Assembly (NCBI RefSeq): GCF_016741775.1
Contig: NZ_JAERRK010000020.1
Location: 62,001 to 126,000, forward strand
DNA: 64,000 bases
Reading direction: 5' to 3'
Origin: Streptomyces actinomycinicus
Lineage (GTDB): Bacteria; Actinomycetota; Actinomycetes; Streptomycetales; Streptomycetaceae
Within the stretch, counting starts at the first letter, position 1. Every line of letters starts with the position of its first letter. The position numbers and the translations under genes are program-made. Positions 53,544-61,373 of the stretch are shown here, piece by piece. The notes beneath the pieces are model-generated. The model made no database searches. It was not told where the DNA came from and was given only the letters and a program-made list of their open reading frames with translations.

Positions 53544-55863
53544 CCCGCGCCAGATAGGGCGCCGTCACGCTGCCCGCCGTCCGGGCCACCCGCTCCGGCG
53601 GGCCGGCCGCCACGATCCTGCCGCCCCGGTCGCCGCCACCGGGGCCCAGGTCGATCACCCAGTCGGCGCCGGCGACCACCGTCATGTCGTGCTCGACCAC
53701 CACGACCGTGTGCCCGGCGTCGACCAGCCCGTGCAGCCGGTACATCAGCACCTCCACGTCGGCCGGGTGCAGTCCGGTCGTCGGCTCGTCCAGCAGGTAC
53801 AGCGTGTGGGCCCGGCGCCCGCGCTGGAGTTCGCTCGCCAGCTTGATCCGCTGTGCCTCCCCTCCGGACAGCTCGGTGGCTGGCTGGCCGAGCCGCAGAT
53901 AGCCGAGGCCCACGTCGAGCAGGCTGCTCAGGCTGCGGGCGGCGGCCGGGGCGTCCGCGAAGAACTCGGCGGCGGCCTCCACGGTCAGGTCGAGCACCTC
54001 GGCGACGGTCCGTCCCCGGTACGTCACCTCCAGCGTCTCGGGGTTGTAGCGGGCGCCGCCGCAGTCCGGGCAGGGCGCGTACGTGCTCGGCAGGAACAGC
54101 AGCTCCACACTGACGAACCCCTCGCCCTGGCAGGTCTCGCAGCGCCCGCCGGGCACGTTGAAGGAGAACCGCCCCACCCCGTAGCCGCGCGCCCGCGCCT
54201 CCTCGGTGCCCGCGAACACCTTGCGCACGACGTCGAACAGGCCGGTGTAGGTGGCCAGGTTGGACCGCGGGGTGCGTCCGATGGGCCTCTGGTCGACCCG
54301 GACCAGCCGCCCGGCACCCGCCGGACCCTCCGTCAGCTCACCGATGAGCGTGGACTTTCCGGAGCCGGACACACCCGTGACCGCGGTGAACGCGCCGAGC
54401 GGGAACTCGGCCGTCACGGCACGCAGGTTGTGCCGGCTCACCGGCCCCACCTGCAACCAGCCGTGCGGTTGCCGGACCTCACGCGCCGGACCGGGTGCCT
54501 CGTCGAAGAGGAACGCGGCCGTCGCCGACTCCTCGACGGAGGCCAGCTCCGCCACCGGGCCGCTGTACAGCACCCGCCCGCCGTGCTCGCCCGCACCGGG
54601 GCCCACGTCCACCAGCCAGTCGGCGCCGCGCACGACCTCCAGGTGATGCTCCACCACGAACACCGAGTTGCCCGCGGCCTTCAGCCGGTCCAGCACGGTG
54701 AGCAGTGCCTCGGTGTCCGCCGGGTGCAGACCGGCGGACGGCTCGTCCAGCACGTAGACGACACCGAACAGCCCGGAGCGCAACTGCGTGGCGAGCCGCA
54801 GCCGTTGCAGTTCACCCGCCGAGAGGGTGGGGGTGGACCGGTCCAGGCTGAGGTAGCCGAGGCCCAGCTCCACCACGGGTGCGATGCGGGACTTCAGATC
54901 CTCGGTGAGCACCCGGGCGGCCGCCGTGCCGCCGTCGAGCAGCGCGGCGAGGTCGGTCAGCGGCAGCGCGGCCAGTTCGGCGATGGTCCGGCCGCCGAAG
55001 GTCACCGCGAGCGCCTCCGGCCGCAGCCGGCTGCCGCCGCAGACCGGACAGGGTGCGCTGGTCAGGAACCGTTCGGCCTTCGCCCGCAGAGTGGCCGACT
55101 TGGTGTCGGAGTACGTCTTCAGCACGTACCGGCGGGCGCTCATGTAGGTGCCCTGGTACGGCCGTTGGATGCGGTCCGCGTCCCGGACCGGGTGCACGGT
55201 GACGACCGGCTGCTCGTCCGTGAACAGGATCCACTCCCGCTGCTCGGCGGGCAGGTCGCGCCAGGGCCGGTCGACGTCGTAGCCGAGGGTGTCGAGGATG
55301 TCCCGCAGGTTCTTGCCCTGCCAGGCGCCCGGCCAGGCCGCCACCGCGCCCTCGCGGACGGACAGCGAGGGGTCCGGGACCAGGAGTTCCTCGGTGGTGT
55401 CGTGCACCTGTCCGAGACCGTGGCACCCGGGGCAGGCGCCGGCCGCCGTGTTCGGCGAGAACGCGTCCGAGTCGAGCCGTTCGGCGCCCGCGGGGTACTC
55501 CCCGGCGCGCGAGTACAGCATGCGCAGGGAGTTGGAGAGGTTGGTGACCGTGCCCACCGAGGAGCGCGACGTGGGGGCCGAACGGCGCTGTTGCAGCGAG
55601 ACGGCGGGCGGCAGCCCGGTGATCTCACCGACCGCGGGCGCCCCGACCTGGTGGATCAGCCTGCGCGCGTAGGGCGCGACCGACTCGAAGTACCGCCGCT
55701 GCGCCTCGGCGTAGATCGTGCCGAACGCCAGGGAGGACTTGCCGGAACCGGAGACGCCGGTGAACACGGCCAGTACGTCCCGGGGGATGTCCACGTCGAC
55801 ACCCCTGAGGTTGTGCTCACGGGCGCCGCGGACGCGGACGTACGGGTCGTGGGGGCTGTGCAT
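53533..55863 (-). CDS. UvrA-like excinuclease ATPase, short form
   Basis: A 776-residue protein of the UvrA family, shorter than the ~950 residues usual for UvrA. Two ABC modules are visible: GVSGSGKSSLAFGT near the start and GVSGSGKSTLIGEL in the middle, each with later signature and Walker B sequences (LSAGELQRLRLA, LSGGEAQRIKLA). Zinc sites CPVCGGSR and CETCQGEG/CPDCGGAR are present. The UvrB-binding region seems reduced. Such UvrA2/DrrC-like proteins are linked to DNA-drug resistance and not to core repair. ATG at 55863. Resistance role is inference from family. Confidence 0.9.
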   Translation of the reverse strand: MHSPHDPYVRVRGAREHNLRGVDVDIPRDVLAVFTGVSGSGKSSLAFGTIYAEAQRRYFESVAPYARRLIHQVGAPAVGEITGLPPAVSLQQRRSAPTSRSSVGTVTNLSNSLRMLYSRAGEYPAGAERLDSDAFSPNTAAGACPGCHGLGQVHDTTEELLVPDPSLSVREGAVAAWPGAWQGKNLRDILDTLGYDVDRPWRDLPAEQREWILFTDEQPVVTVHPVRDADRIQRPYQGTYMSARRYVLKTYSDTKSATLRAKAERFLTSAPCPVCGGSRLRPEALAVTFGGRTIAELAALPLTDLAALLDGGTAAARVLTEDLKSRIAPVVELGLGYLSLDRSTPTLSAGELQRLRLATQLRSGLFGVVYVLDEPSAGLHPADTEALLTVLDRLKAAGNSVFVVEHHLEVVRGADWLVDVGPGAGEHGGRVLYSGPVAELASVEESATAAFLFDEAPGPAREVRQPHGWLQVGPVSRHNLRAVTAEFPLGAFTAVTGVSGSGKSTLIGELTEGPAGAGRLVRVDQRPIGRTPRSNLATYTGLFDVVRKVFAGTEEARARGYGVGRFSFNVPGGRCETCQGEGFVSVELLFLPSTYAPCPDCGGARYNPETLEVTYRGRTVAEVLDLTVEAAAEFFADAPAAARSLSSLLDVGLGYLRLGQPATELSGGEAQRIKLASELQRGRRAHTLYLLDEPTTGLHPADVEVLMYRLHGLVDAGHTVVVVEHDMTVVAGADWVIDLGPGGGDRGGRIVAAGPPERVARTAGSVTAPYLARVMP

Positions 55864-55892
55864 CGGGGAACTCTATCCGTCCCCGTGCGCCC

Positions 55893-56087
55893 CTACTGCG
55901 GAGGGTTGCCGCGATCCTGCGGCCGGGTGCCGAACTCGTCCCGCAGGGTGTCCTGCCCGGTGTCGACCTGGGACCGGTACTTCTTCCCGGTGCGCTGGTC
56001 GACGTAGTCGCCGCCCTTGTCGATGCCCTTGTCGGCCATGCCCTCGTGGCCCTTGAGCATGCCCTTGATCTTGTCCATGATGGACAT
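55893..56087 (-). CDS. MT0933-type antitoxin-like small protein
   Basis: A 64-residue hydrophilic helical protein with the repeated ADKGIDKGGDYVDQRTGKKY pattern seen in Rv0909/MT0933-like antitoxins (PF14013). GGGCTGCC-type purine-poor leader precedes the ATG; GAGGAGG is found at the start of the complement strand region (56095-56101). No toxin gene is adjacent, so the protein may be solitary or may serve another role, such as stress binding. It lies just 29 bp upstream of the UvrA-like gene on the same strand. Confidence 0.8.
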   Translation of the reverse strand: MSIMDKIKGMLKGHEGMADKGIDKGGDYVDQRTGKKYRSQVDTGQDTLRDEFGTRPQDRGNPPQ

Positions 56088-56161
56088 GGCAGCCCTCCTC
56101 GTCGGTTGAGGCTCGCCCTCCCAGGTTCACCGTCCGCGCCCCGCACCGCATCTCGAGCGGC

Positions 56162-57169
56162 TCAGCGGGCCGCCGTGAGGAGCCCGGCGAGCCGCCGGTA
56201 GGAGTCCAGCAGGGCCGCACGGTCATGGGTGCTGGTGGTGACCAGCACCTCGTCGGCGCCGGTCTCCTTCAGCACCGTCTCCAGCTCGTGCGCGACCCGG
56301 TCCTCGGTGCCGGCGATGTGCCCGGCGAGCCCGGACTCGTACAACTCCCGCTCCCTGGCGGTCATCGCCCGCGCCTCGACCGACTCGGCGGGGAGCAGCG
56401 GCGGGAACGTGCCGTGCGTGCGCGAGTACGCCATCGACCAGGCCTCGGGCACCAGCAGCCGCCGGGCCTCCGCCTCGGTGCCGGCGACCGCGACGGTGCC
56501 GGAGATCACGACGTACGGCTCGGACGCCCAGCGGGAGGGCCGGAACAGGGAGCGGTACCGGTCGATGCCGCGGAGCATCCTCTCGCGGCTGCGCAGATCG
56601 CCGATGACCACGGGCAGACCGGCGAGCGCCGCGATCCGCGCACCCTCGCCCATGGCCAGCACGAACGGCGGCACCGTCAGCCCGTCCGCCGGGCGGGCGC
56701 GCACCCCGGCCGGTGAGCTGCCCGTGAACCAGCCCAGCAGCTCGCCGAGCTGCGCCGCGAAGTCCTCGGCGTCGCCCTTGTCCCGCCCGAGGGCCTTGCG
56801 CACCCCGTCCGTGAACCCCACGGACCGGCCGAGCCCCATGTCGATCCGCCCCGGGAACAGGGCCTCCAGCACTCCGAACTGCTCGGCCACGACCAGCGGC
56901 CGGTGGTTGGGGAGCATGACCCCGCCGGTGCCGACGCGGATCGTCCGGGTGGCGGCGGCGACCGCGGCGGCCAGCACGGTCGGCGCGGAACCGGCGACCC
57001 CGGGCACACCGTGGTGCTCCGACACCCAGAAGCGGTGGAATCCGAGCGCCTCCACCTCCCGCGCCAGCGCGACGGTGTCCCGCAGCGCCTCGGCGGGCGG
57101 CCGGCCCTCCCGGGTACGCGAACGGTCGAGGACGGAGAACCGGGTCCGGGCGATCACTGAACTGCTCAC
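56162..57169 (-). CDS. LLM-class flavin-dependent oxidoreductase
   Basis: A 335-residue luciferase-like monooxygenase (bacterial luciferase superfamily, (beta/alpha)8 barrel). Seen features are FHRFWVSEHHGVPGVAGSAP, TIRVGTGGVMLPNHRPLVVAEQF, LFPGRIDMGLGRS and an ISGTVAVAGTEAEA region. It uses FMN or F420. The GTG start at 57169. It is divergent from the HAD-phosphatase gene with 86 bp between. The C-terminal end matches the so-called MsnO8 subgroup, by length and motif order; reaction unknown. Confidence 0.9.
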   Translation of the reverse strand: MSSSVIARTRFSVLDRSRTREGRPPAEALRDTVALAREVEALGFHRFWVSEHHGVPGVAGSAPTVLAAAVAAATRTIRVGTGGVMLPNHRPLVVAEQFGVLEALFPGRIDMGLGRSVGFTDGVRKALGRDKGDAEDFAAQLGELLGWFTGSSPAGVRARPADGLTVPPFVLAMGEGARIAALAGLPVVIGDLRSRERMLRGIDRYRSLFRPSRWASEPYVVISGTVAVAGTEAEARRLLVPEAWSMAYSRTHGTFPPLLPAESVEARAMTARERELYESGLAGHIAGTEDRVAHELETVLKETGADEVLVTTSTHDRAALLDSYRRLAGLLTAAR

Positions 57170-57255
57170 ACACGCTTCAACGCCCTGGCGGGCCGGTGAT
57201 TCCCGAGGACGTCCGACGGCCGCCCCGGGCGGCAGCCCGCACTAGGGTGGCCCGT

Positions 57256-57747
57256 GTGACCGACAGCAGCACGCGTCCGCTCGCCGTGTTCGATCTCGAC
57301 AACACCCTGGCCGACACCGCTCACCGGCAGCACTTCCTGGAGGGCCGGCCGCGTGAATGGGACGCGTTCTTCGCTGCCGCGCCCCAGGACCCGCCGCTCG
57401 CCGAGGGGGTGGCGCTGGCCGTCGAGAGTGCCCGGGAGTGCGAGGTCGTCTACCTCACCGGCCGTCCCGAGCGGTGCCGTCAGGACACGCTGGCGTGGCT
57501 CGCGGACCACGGTCTGCCCGCGGGACGCGTGTACATGCGCCGCAACGCCGACCGCCGGCCCGCCCGGTTCACCAAGCTGGAGATCCTGCGCCGGCTCGGC
57601 CGGGACCGGGAGGTCCGGGTCCTGGTCGACGACGACGAGCTGGTGTGCGACGACGCCGAGCGCGCCGGGTTCACCGTCGTGCGGGCCCGCTGGGCCGGCA
57701 GGTCGGCCGCGCTGGAGGACGCGCAGGAGCGCGAGGGCCGCACCTGA
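57256..57747 (+). CDS. HAD-type polynucleotide 3'-phosphatase-like protein
   Basis: A 163-residue HAD-superfamily hydrolase. The catalytic loop is FDLDNTLADTAHR (nucleophile first Asp). Motif II is VVYLTGRPERCR, the later Lys is in FTKLEILRRLG and motif III/IV Asp residues lie in VLVDDDELVCDDA. This matches the phosphatase half of T4-type polynucleotide kinase and the HAD subclass with YLTGRP. The GTG start at 57256 is chosen from frame and family N-terminus. Likely removes phosphate from nucleotides or nucleic acid ends. Confidence 0.85.
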   Translation: MTDSSTRPLAVFDLDNTLADTAHRQHFLEGRPREWDAFFAAAPQDPPLAEGVALAVESARECEVVYLTGRPERCRQDTLAWLADHGLPAGRVYMRRNADRRPARFTKLEILRRLGRDREVRVLVDDDELVCDDAERAGFTVVRARWAGRSAALEDAQEREGRT

Positions 57748-57780
57748 GGCCGCAGCGGCGGCTGCGGGCGCCGGGCCGGC

Positions 57781-57996
57781 TCAGTCGCCGTCCTCGATGC
57801 GGAAGCCGACCTTCAGGCCCACCTGGTAGTGCTCGATCCGGCCGTTCTCGATCTGGCCGCGGACCTGCGTCACCTCGAACCAGTCCAGGTTGCGCAGGGT
57901 CTGGTCGGCTCGGGCGATGCCGTTGCGGATGGCCTGGTCGACGCCCTCGTGCGAGGTGCCGACGATCTCGGTGACCCGGTAGGTGTGGTTCGACAT
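57781..57996 (-). CDS. Dodecin
   Basis: A 71-residue dodecin: the small flavin-storage protein that forms a hollow dodecamer holding FMN or riboflavin. The family pattern VTEIVGTSHEGVDQAI, LDWFEVTQVRGQIENG and HYQVGLKVGF is complete; the Trp stacks on flavin. ATG at 57996 with GAGAGGAG upstream. It converges on the HAD-phosphatase gene. Confidence 0.93.
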   Translation of the reverse strand: MSNHTYRVTEIVGTSHEGVDQAIRNGIARADQTLRNLDWFEVTQVRGQIENGRIEHYQVGLKVGFRIEDGD

Positions 57997-58085
57997 GCGG
58001 GTGCTCCTCTCGTCTCACGCCGTACTCCACCGTGCCGTATCGGCGCTCCGCCCGCACGGCGTCGCCCACGCGGCGTCGGTACCCC

Positions 58086-58115
58086 TTGACCCTCCGCATT
58101 GGTCCATACCAAAAT
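58086..58115 (+). promoter_or_regulatory. Promoter with DasR-like operator upstream of sugar-binding lipoprotein
   Basis: A TTGACC -35 (58086-58091) and CAAAAT -10 (58110-58115) with an 18-bp spacer. ATTGGTCCATACCAAA (58098-58113) spans spacer and -10 and is a dyad matching the DasR dre consensus ACTGGTCTAGACCACT at about 11 of 16 positions. A GntR-type repressor bound there would block the promoter. DasR controls GlcNAc/chitin genes. Confidence 0.6.
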
Positions 58116-58208
58116 CCAGGACACCCGTACGAGCACCCGTGCTCGTCCCCCCACGCCGGGCCCCCACCCCTGTCCGCACCACCCATGCCAGACAGAACAG
58201 GACCCCTC

Positions 58209-59465
58209 GTGAGACAGCGTCTGCTCGCCCTCATCTGCGTCACCGGCTCCCTCGTCAGCGCCTGCGGGATGCTGCCCGGCGGACACGAGCGGAAGACCGT
58301 CACGGTCTGGCTGATGAAGGACAGCGCGTCCAGGGACTTCCTGCGGCGATTCACCGAGGACTTCGAACGCACCCACGAGGACCTGCGGTTGGACATCCGC
58401 ATCCAGGAATGGACCGGCATCGTGGAGAAGGTCCGCGGCACGCTCAAGGAGGACTCCGAGGGCGGCCCGGACGTCATCGAGGTCGGCAACACCCAGGTGC
58501 CGCTCTACGCCGACGGCGGCAGGCTCGTGGACCTCACGCTGGAGTCCATGCGCGACTGGGGCAAGGAGAAGTGGCTGCCCGGCCTCGCCCAGCCCGGCAA
58601 GGACGGCAACAAGCAGTACGGCATCCCCTGGTACGCGGCCAACCGTGTGGTCATCTACCGCAAGGACCTGTTCGAGCAGGCCGGTGTCACGGGCCCGCCC
58701 AGGACCCGCGACGCGTGGCTCGCCGCCACCGAGAAGCTCGACACCGGCGGCAACCAGGGCATCTACCTCGCCGGACAGGACTGGTACACGCTCGCCGGCT
58801 TCATCTGGGACGAGGGCGGTGACCTGGCCCGGGAGAAGGACTACGCGTGGCGGGGCACCCTGGACACACCGGAGGCGCTGCGCGGCATGGACTTCTACCG
58901 GCGGCTCCAGGCGCTGGGCGGGGGCCCCGTGGACGCCGACGAGGAACACCCGCCCCAGGCCGGGGTGTTCGCCCGCGGCAAGGTCGCGCAGATCATCGCC
59001 GTACCCGGGGTCGCCCAGTCGATCGTGCGGCAGAACCCGGAGCTGAAGGACAAGCTGGGCTTCTTCCCCGTGCCCGGCACGGGCGCCGGCCGGCCCGGCA
59101 CCGTCTTCACCGGTGGCTCCGACCTGGTCGTCCCCGAGAACACCGACGACCAGTTCGCCGCGACCACCGTCGTCGCAGCGCTCACCGGCGCCAAGTGGGA
59201 CACCGAACTCGCCCGCACGATGAACTACGTGCCCAACAAGACCACGCTGGCCGGTGCGGTCGCGGGCGAGGAGGGGGTCGCCGCCATGGCCGCGGGCGCG
59301 GCGCACGGCCGGGCGACCCCCAACACCCCCCAGTGGGCCGACGTCGAGGCCGACAACCCGATCAAGGAGTACATGACCCGGGTGCTCGAGGGAGCGGACC
59401 CGGCGACCGAGGCCCGCCGGGCCTCACGCGAGATCACCGGGGCGCTCGCCCCGGACGTGAACTGA
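58209..59465 (+). CDS. Orphan ABC sugar-binding lipoprotein
   Basis: A 418-residue solute-binding lipoprotein with lipobox LVSAC (Cys19). The mature domain carries VTVWLMKDS, WTGIVEKVRGTL, GGPDVIEVGNTQ and YGIPWYAANRVVIYRK, like N-acetylglucosamine/chitobiose or related oligosaccharide binders. GTG at 58209; an ATG 24 bases upstream is an alternative. There are no permease or ATPase genes beside it: egtD lies downstream on the other strand. It probably works with permeases elsewhere. A DasR-like promoter site supports GlcNAc-type regulation. Confidence 0.87.
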   Translation: MRQRLLALICVTGSLVSACGMLPGGHERKTVTVWLMKDSASRDFLRRFTEDFERTHEDLRLDIRIQEWTGIVEKVRGTLKEDSEGGPDVIEVGNTQVPLYADGGRLVDLTLESMRDWGKEKWLPGLAQPGKDGNKQYGIPWYAANRVVIYRKDLFEQAGVTGPPRTRDAWLAATEKLDTGGNQGIYLAGQDWYTLAGFIWDEGGDLAREKDYAWRGTLDTPEALRGMDFYRRLQALGGGPVDADEEHPPQAGVFARGKVAQIIAVPGVAQSIVRQNPELKDKLGFFPVPGTGAGRPGTVFTGGSDLVVPENTDDQFAATTVVAALTGAKWDTELARTMNYVPNKTTLAGAVAGEEGVAAMAAGAAHGRATPNTPQWADVEADNPIKEYMTRVLEGADPATEARRASREITGALAPDVN

Positions 59466-59527
59466 CCCGGTGGACCGCGCCCACCGGGCCGGGCTCACGG
59501 GACCTTCACCGGACCGGTTCATGGACC

Positions 59528-59611
59528 CGGTTCACGGGTCTGGGTTCACCGGGCCGGGTTCACGGGTCCGGGTTCACGGCAGCGGGTTCACGGCAGCGGG
59601 TTCACCGGGCG
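59528..59611. repeat. 14-bp tandem repeat array at the 3' end of egtD
   Basis: Six units of GGGTTCACSGGNCC-like sequence start at 59528, 59542, 59556, 59570, 59584 and 59598, exact 14-bp spacing. The last unit contains the minus-strand stop codon of egtD (TCA at 59602-59604). It lies between convergent genes. The first unit and one upstream (59515) are weaker. Confidence 0.85.
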
Positions 59612-60561
59612 ACGCTGAGCGACAGCGCGAAGCGGCCCTCCGCGTCCGTCCACCAGTGGGTCAGATCCAGTCCCACGGCGGCCAGTTCCGCGGTCACACC
59701 CTCCTTCCGGAACTTGGCCGAGACCTCGGTGCGCAGGTCCTCGCCCGCCGCGAAGTCCACGGCGAGGTTCAGCGCGGGCACCTTCACCGTCTGCGCGGTA
59801 CGGGAGCGCAGCCGCATCTCGATCCACTCCCGCTCGGCGTCCCACAGGGCCACGTGGTCGAAGGCGTCCGGATCGAAGTCGGCGCCCAGTTCCCGGTCGA
59901 CGACGGCCAGTACGTTCTTGTTGAACGCGGCCGTCACCCCGGCCGCGTCGTCGTACGCCCGGACCAGCACCCGCTCGTCCTTGACCAGGTCGGTGCCGAG
60001 CAACAGCCCGTCGCCCGGCGCGAGCAGGGAGCGCACGGAAGTCAGGAACCCGGTGCGTTCGGCGGGCAGCAGGTTGCCGATCGTGCCGCCGAGGAAGGCC
60101 ACCAGCCGGGGCCCGGGCGTGGCCGGCAGGGCCAGCGGGGCGGTGAAGTCGGCGATCAGCGCATGGACGTCGAGGTCCGGGCGCTCCGCGACGAGGGCCT
60201 GACCGGCCTGGGTGAGGGCGCTCTCGCTGACGTCGACCGGGACGTAGGCGGCGAGCGGGAGCGCGTCGATCAGATAGCGGGTCTTCTCCGAGGAACCCGA
60301 GCCCAGCTCGATCAGCGTGCGGGCACCGCTCGCGGCGGCGATCTCCCCGGACCGGGCGACGAGGATCTCCCGCTCGGCGCGCGTGGGGTAGTACTCGGGC
60401 AGCTCGGTGATCTCATCGAACAGTTCGCTGCCGCGGGCGTCGTAGAACCACTTGGGCGGCAGCCACTTGGGGCTGTCGGTGAGGCCGTTCAGGACGTCGG
60501 CGCGCAGCGCGGCGTCCGTCGCGTCCTCGGGGAGGGTACGGGTGACGTGCAGGGGGCTCAA
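59602..60561 (-). CDS. egtD: Ergothioneine histidine methyltransferase EgtD
   Basis: A 319-residue SAM methyltransferase that trimethylates L-histidine to hercynine, the first step of ergothioneine synthesis. TTG at 60561 overlaps the egtC stop by four bases (TTGA) with GGAG upstream. LPEYYPTRAEREIL, LIELGSGSSEKTR, YVPVDVSESAL and GGTIGNLLPAERTGFL are family hallmarks. The C-terminus holds YDDAAGVTAAFNKNVLAVVDRELGADFDP, specific to EgtD. It is the last gene of the egtABCD run. Its stop lies inside the 14-bp repeat array. Confidence 0.95.
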   Translation of the reverse strand: MSPLHVTRTLPEDATDAALRADVLNGLTDSPKWLPPKWFYDARGSELFDEITELPEYYPTRAEREILVARSGEIAAASGARTLIELGSGSSEKTRYLIDALPLAAYVPVDVSESALTQAGQALVAERPDLDVHALIADFTAPLALPATPGPRLVAFLGGTIGNLLPAERTGFLTSVRSLLAPGDGLLLGTDLVKDERVLVRAYDDAAGVTAAFNKNVLAVVDRELGADFDPDAFDHVALWDAEREWIEMRLRSRTAQTVKVPALNLAVDFAAGEDLRTEVSAKFRKEGVTAELAAVGLDLTHWWTDAEGRFALSLSVAR

Positions 60562-61373
60562 CGACAGGGCTCCTTCGGTGAGGGGGGCGCTTCCGCCCGG
60601 GCGGGGCCGACGGCGGGAACGGTCGCCGGATCCTCCAGCGGGGCGAGCAGCACGCCGGCGCGGCTCGCGGTGAGCACGGTGCGGTCGGGGACCTCCTGCC
60701 AGAGGGGGTCGTCGTCGTACGGCTCGGAGGCGACGACCGTGCTCCGGCCGGGCTCCGTGCGGTACCAGAGGGTGTCGCCCCAGGCGGTGGCGGTGACGGT
60801 GGTGCCGTCGGTGAGCAGGAGGTTCAGCCGGGAGGCGGGGGCGGCCCGCGCGAACCGGCGGACCGTCTCGCCGAGGGCCCGCTCCGGTTCCTCCCCGCAG
60901 CGCAGCAGGTGCAGGACCAGCGCCCACACGAACGCCGAGTCGGTCCGGGCCTGCAACGAGAGCAGTTCGACCGGGGGCAGCGCGGGCACCAGGGGTGCCG
61001 CCGAGTCCGGCCAGCCCGCGATCGCGCCGTTGTGGCTGAACAGCCACCGGTCCGCCGCGAACGGCGCCGCCGCGGCCTCCGCGTCCGCCCCCGCGAGGGT
61101 CGCGTCCCGTACGGCGGCGAGCACGGCACCGGAGCGGACGACCCGGGCCAGGTCGGCGAAGGACAGGTCGGCCCAGATCGGCCCGGCCCGCCGGTAGCGG
61201 GCCGGCACCGGATCGTCCGGGGAGTACCAGCCCACCCCGAAACCATCGGCGTTGACCGTTCCGTACCGCTGCCGCCGCGGTGCCCACGACTGCCGGAACA
61301 GGCTGTGCGCAGGCTCCACCAGGTACCGGCCCAGCGGTGCTTCCGGTCCCAGGTAGGCGAGGTGACGGCACAT
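60558..61373 (-). CDS. egtC: Ergothioneine gamma-glutamyl hydrolase EgtC
   Basis: A 271-residue class II glutamine amidotransferase-like Ntn hydrolase. It removes glutamate from gamma-glutamyl hercynylcysteine sulfoxide. The processed N-terminus MCRHLAYLG exposes nucleophile Cys2. NADGFGVGWY and FSHNGAIAGW are typical. ATG at 61373 overlaps the egtB stop by one base (TGATG), and its own stop overlaps egtD. Confidence 0.95.
   Translation of the reverse strand: MCRHLAYLGPEAPLGRYLVEPAHSLFRQSWAPRRQRYGTVNADGFGVGWYSPDDPVPARYRRAGPIWADLSFADLARVVRSGAVLAAVRDATLAGADAEAAAAPFAADRWLFSHNGAIAGWPDSAAPLVPALPPVELLSLQARTDSAFVWALVLHLLRCGEEPERALGETVRRFARAAPASRLNLLLTDGTTVTATAWGDTLWYRTEPGRSTVVASEPYDDDPLWQEVPDRTVLTASRAGVLLAPLEDPATVPAVGPARAEAPPSPKEPCR

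Noticed and set aside
53689..56007. 772-codon plus-strand frame opposite the UvrA-like gene
   Set aside because: Long open frame due to codon bias of the UvrA-like gene; no domain seen.
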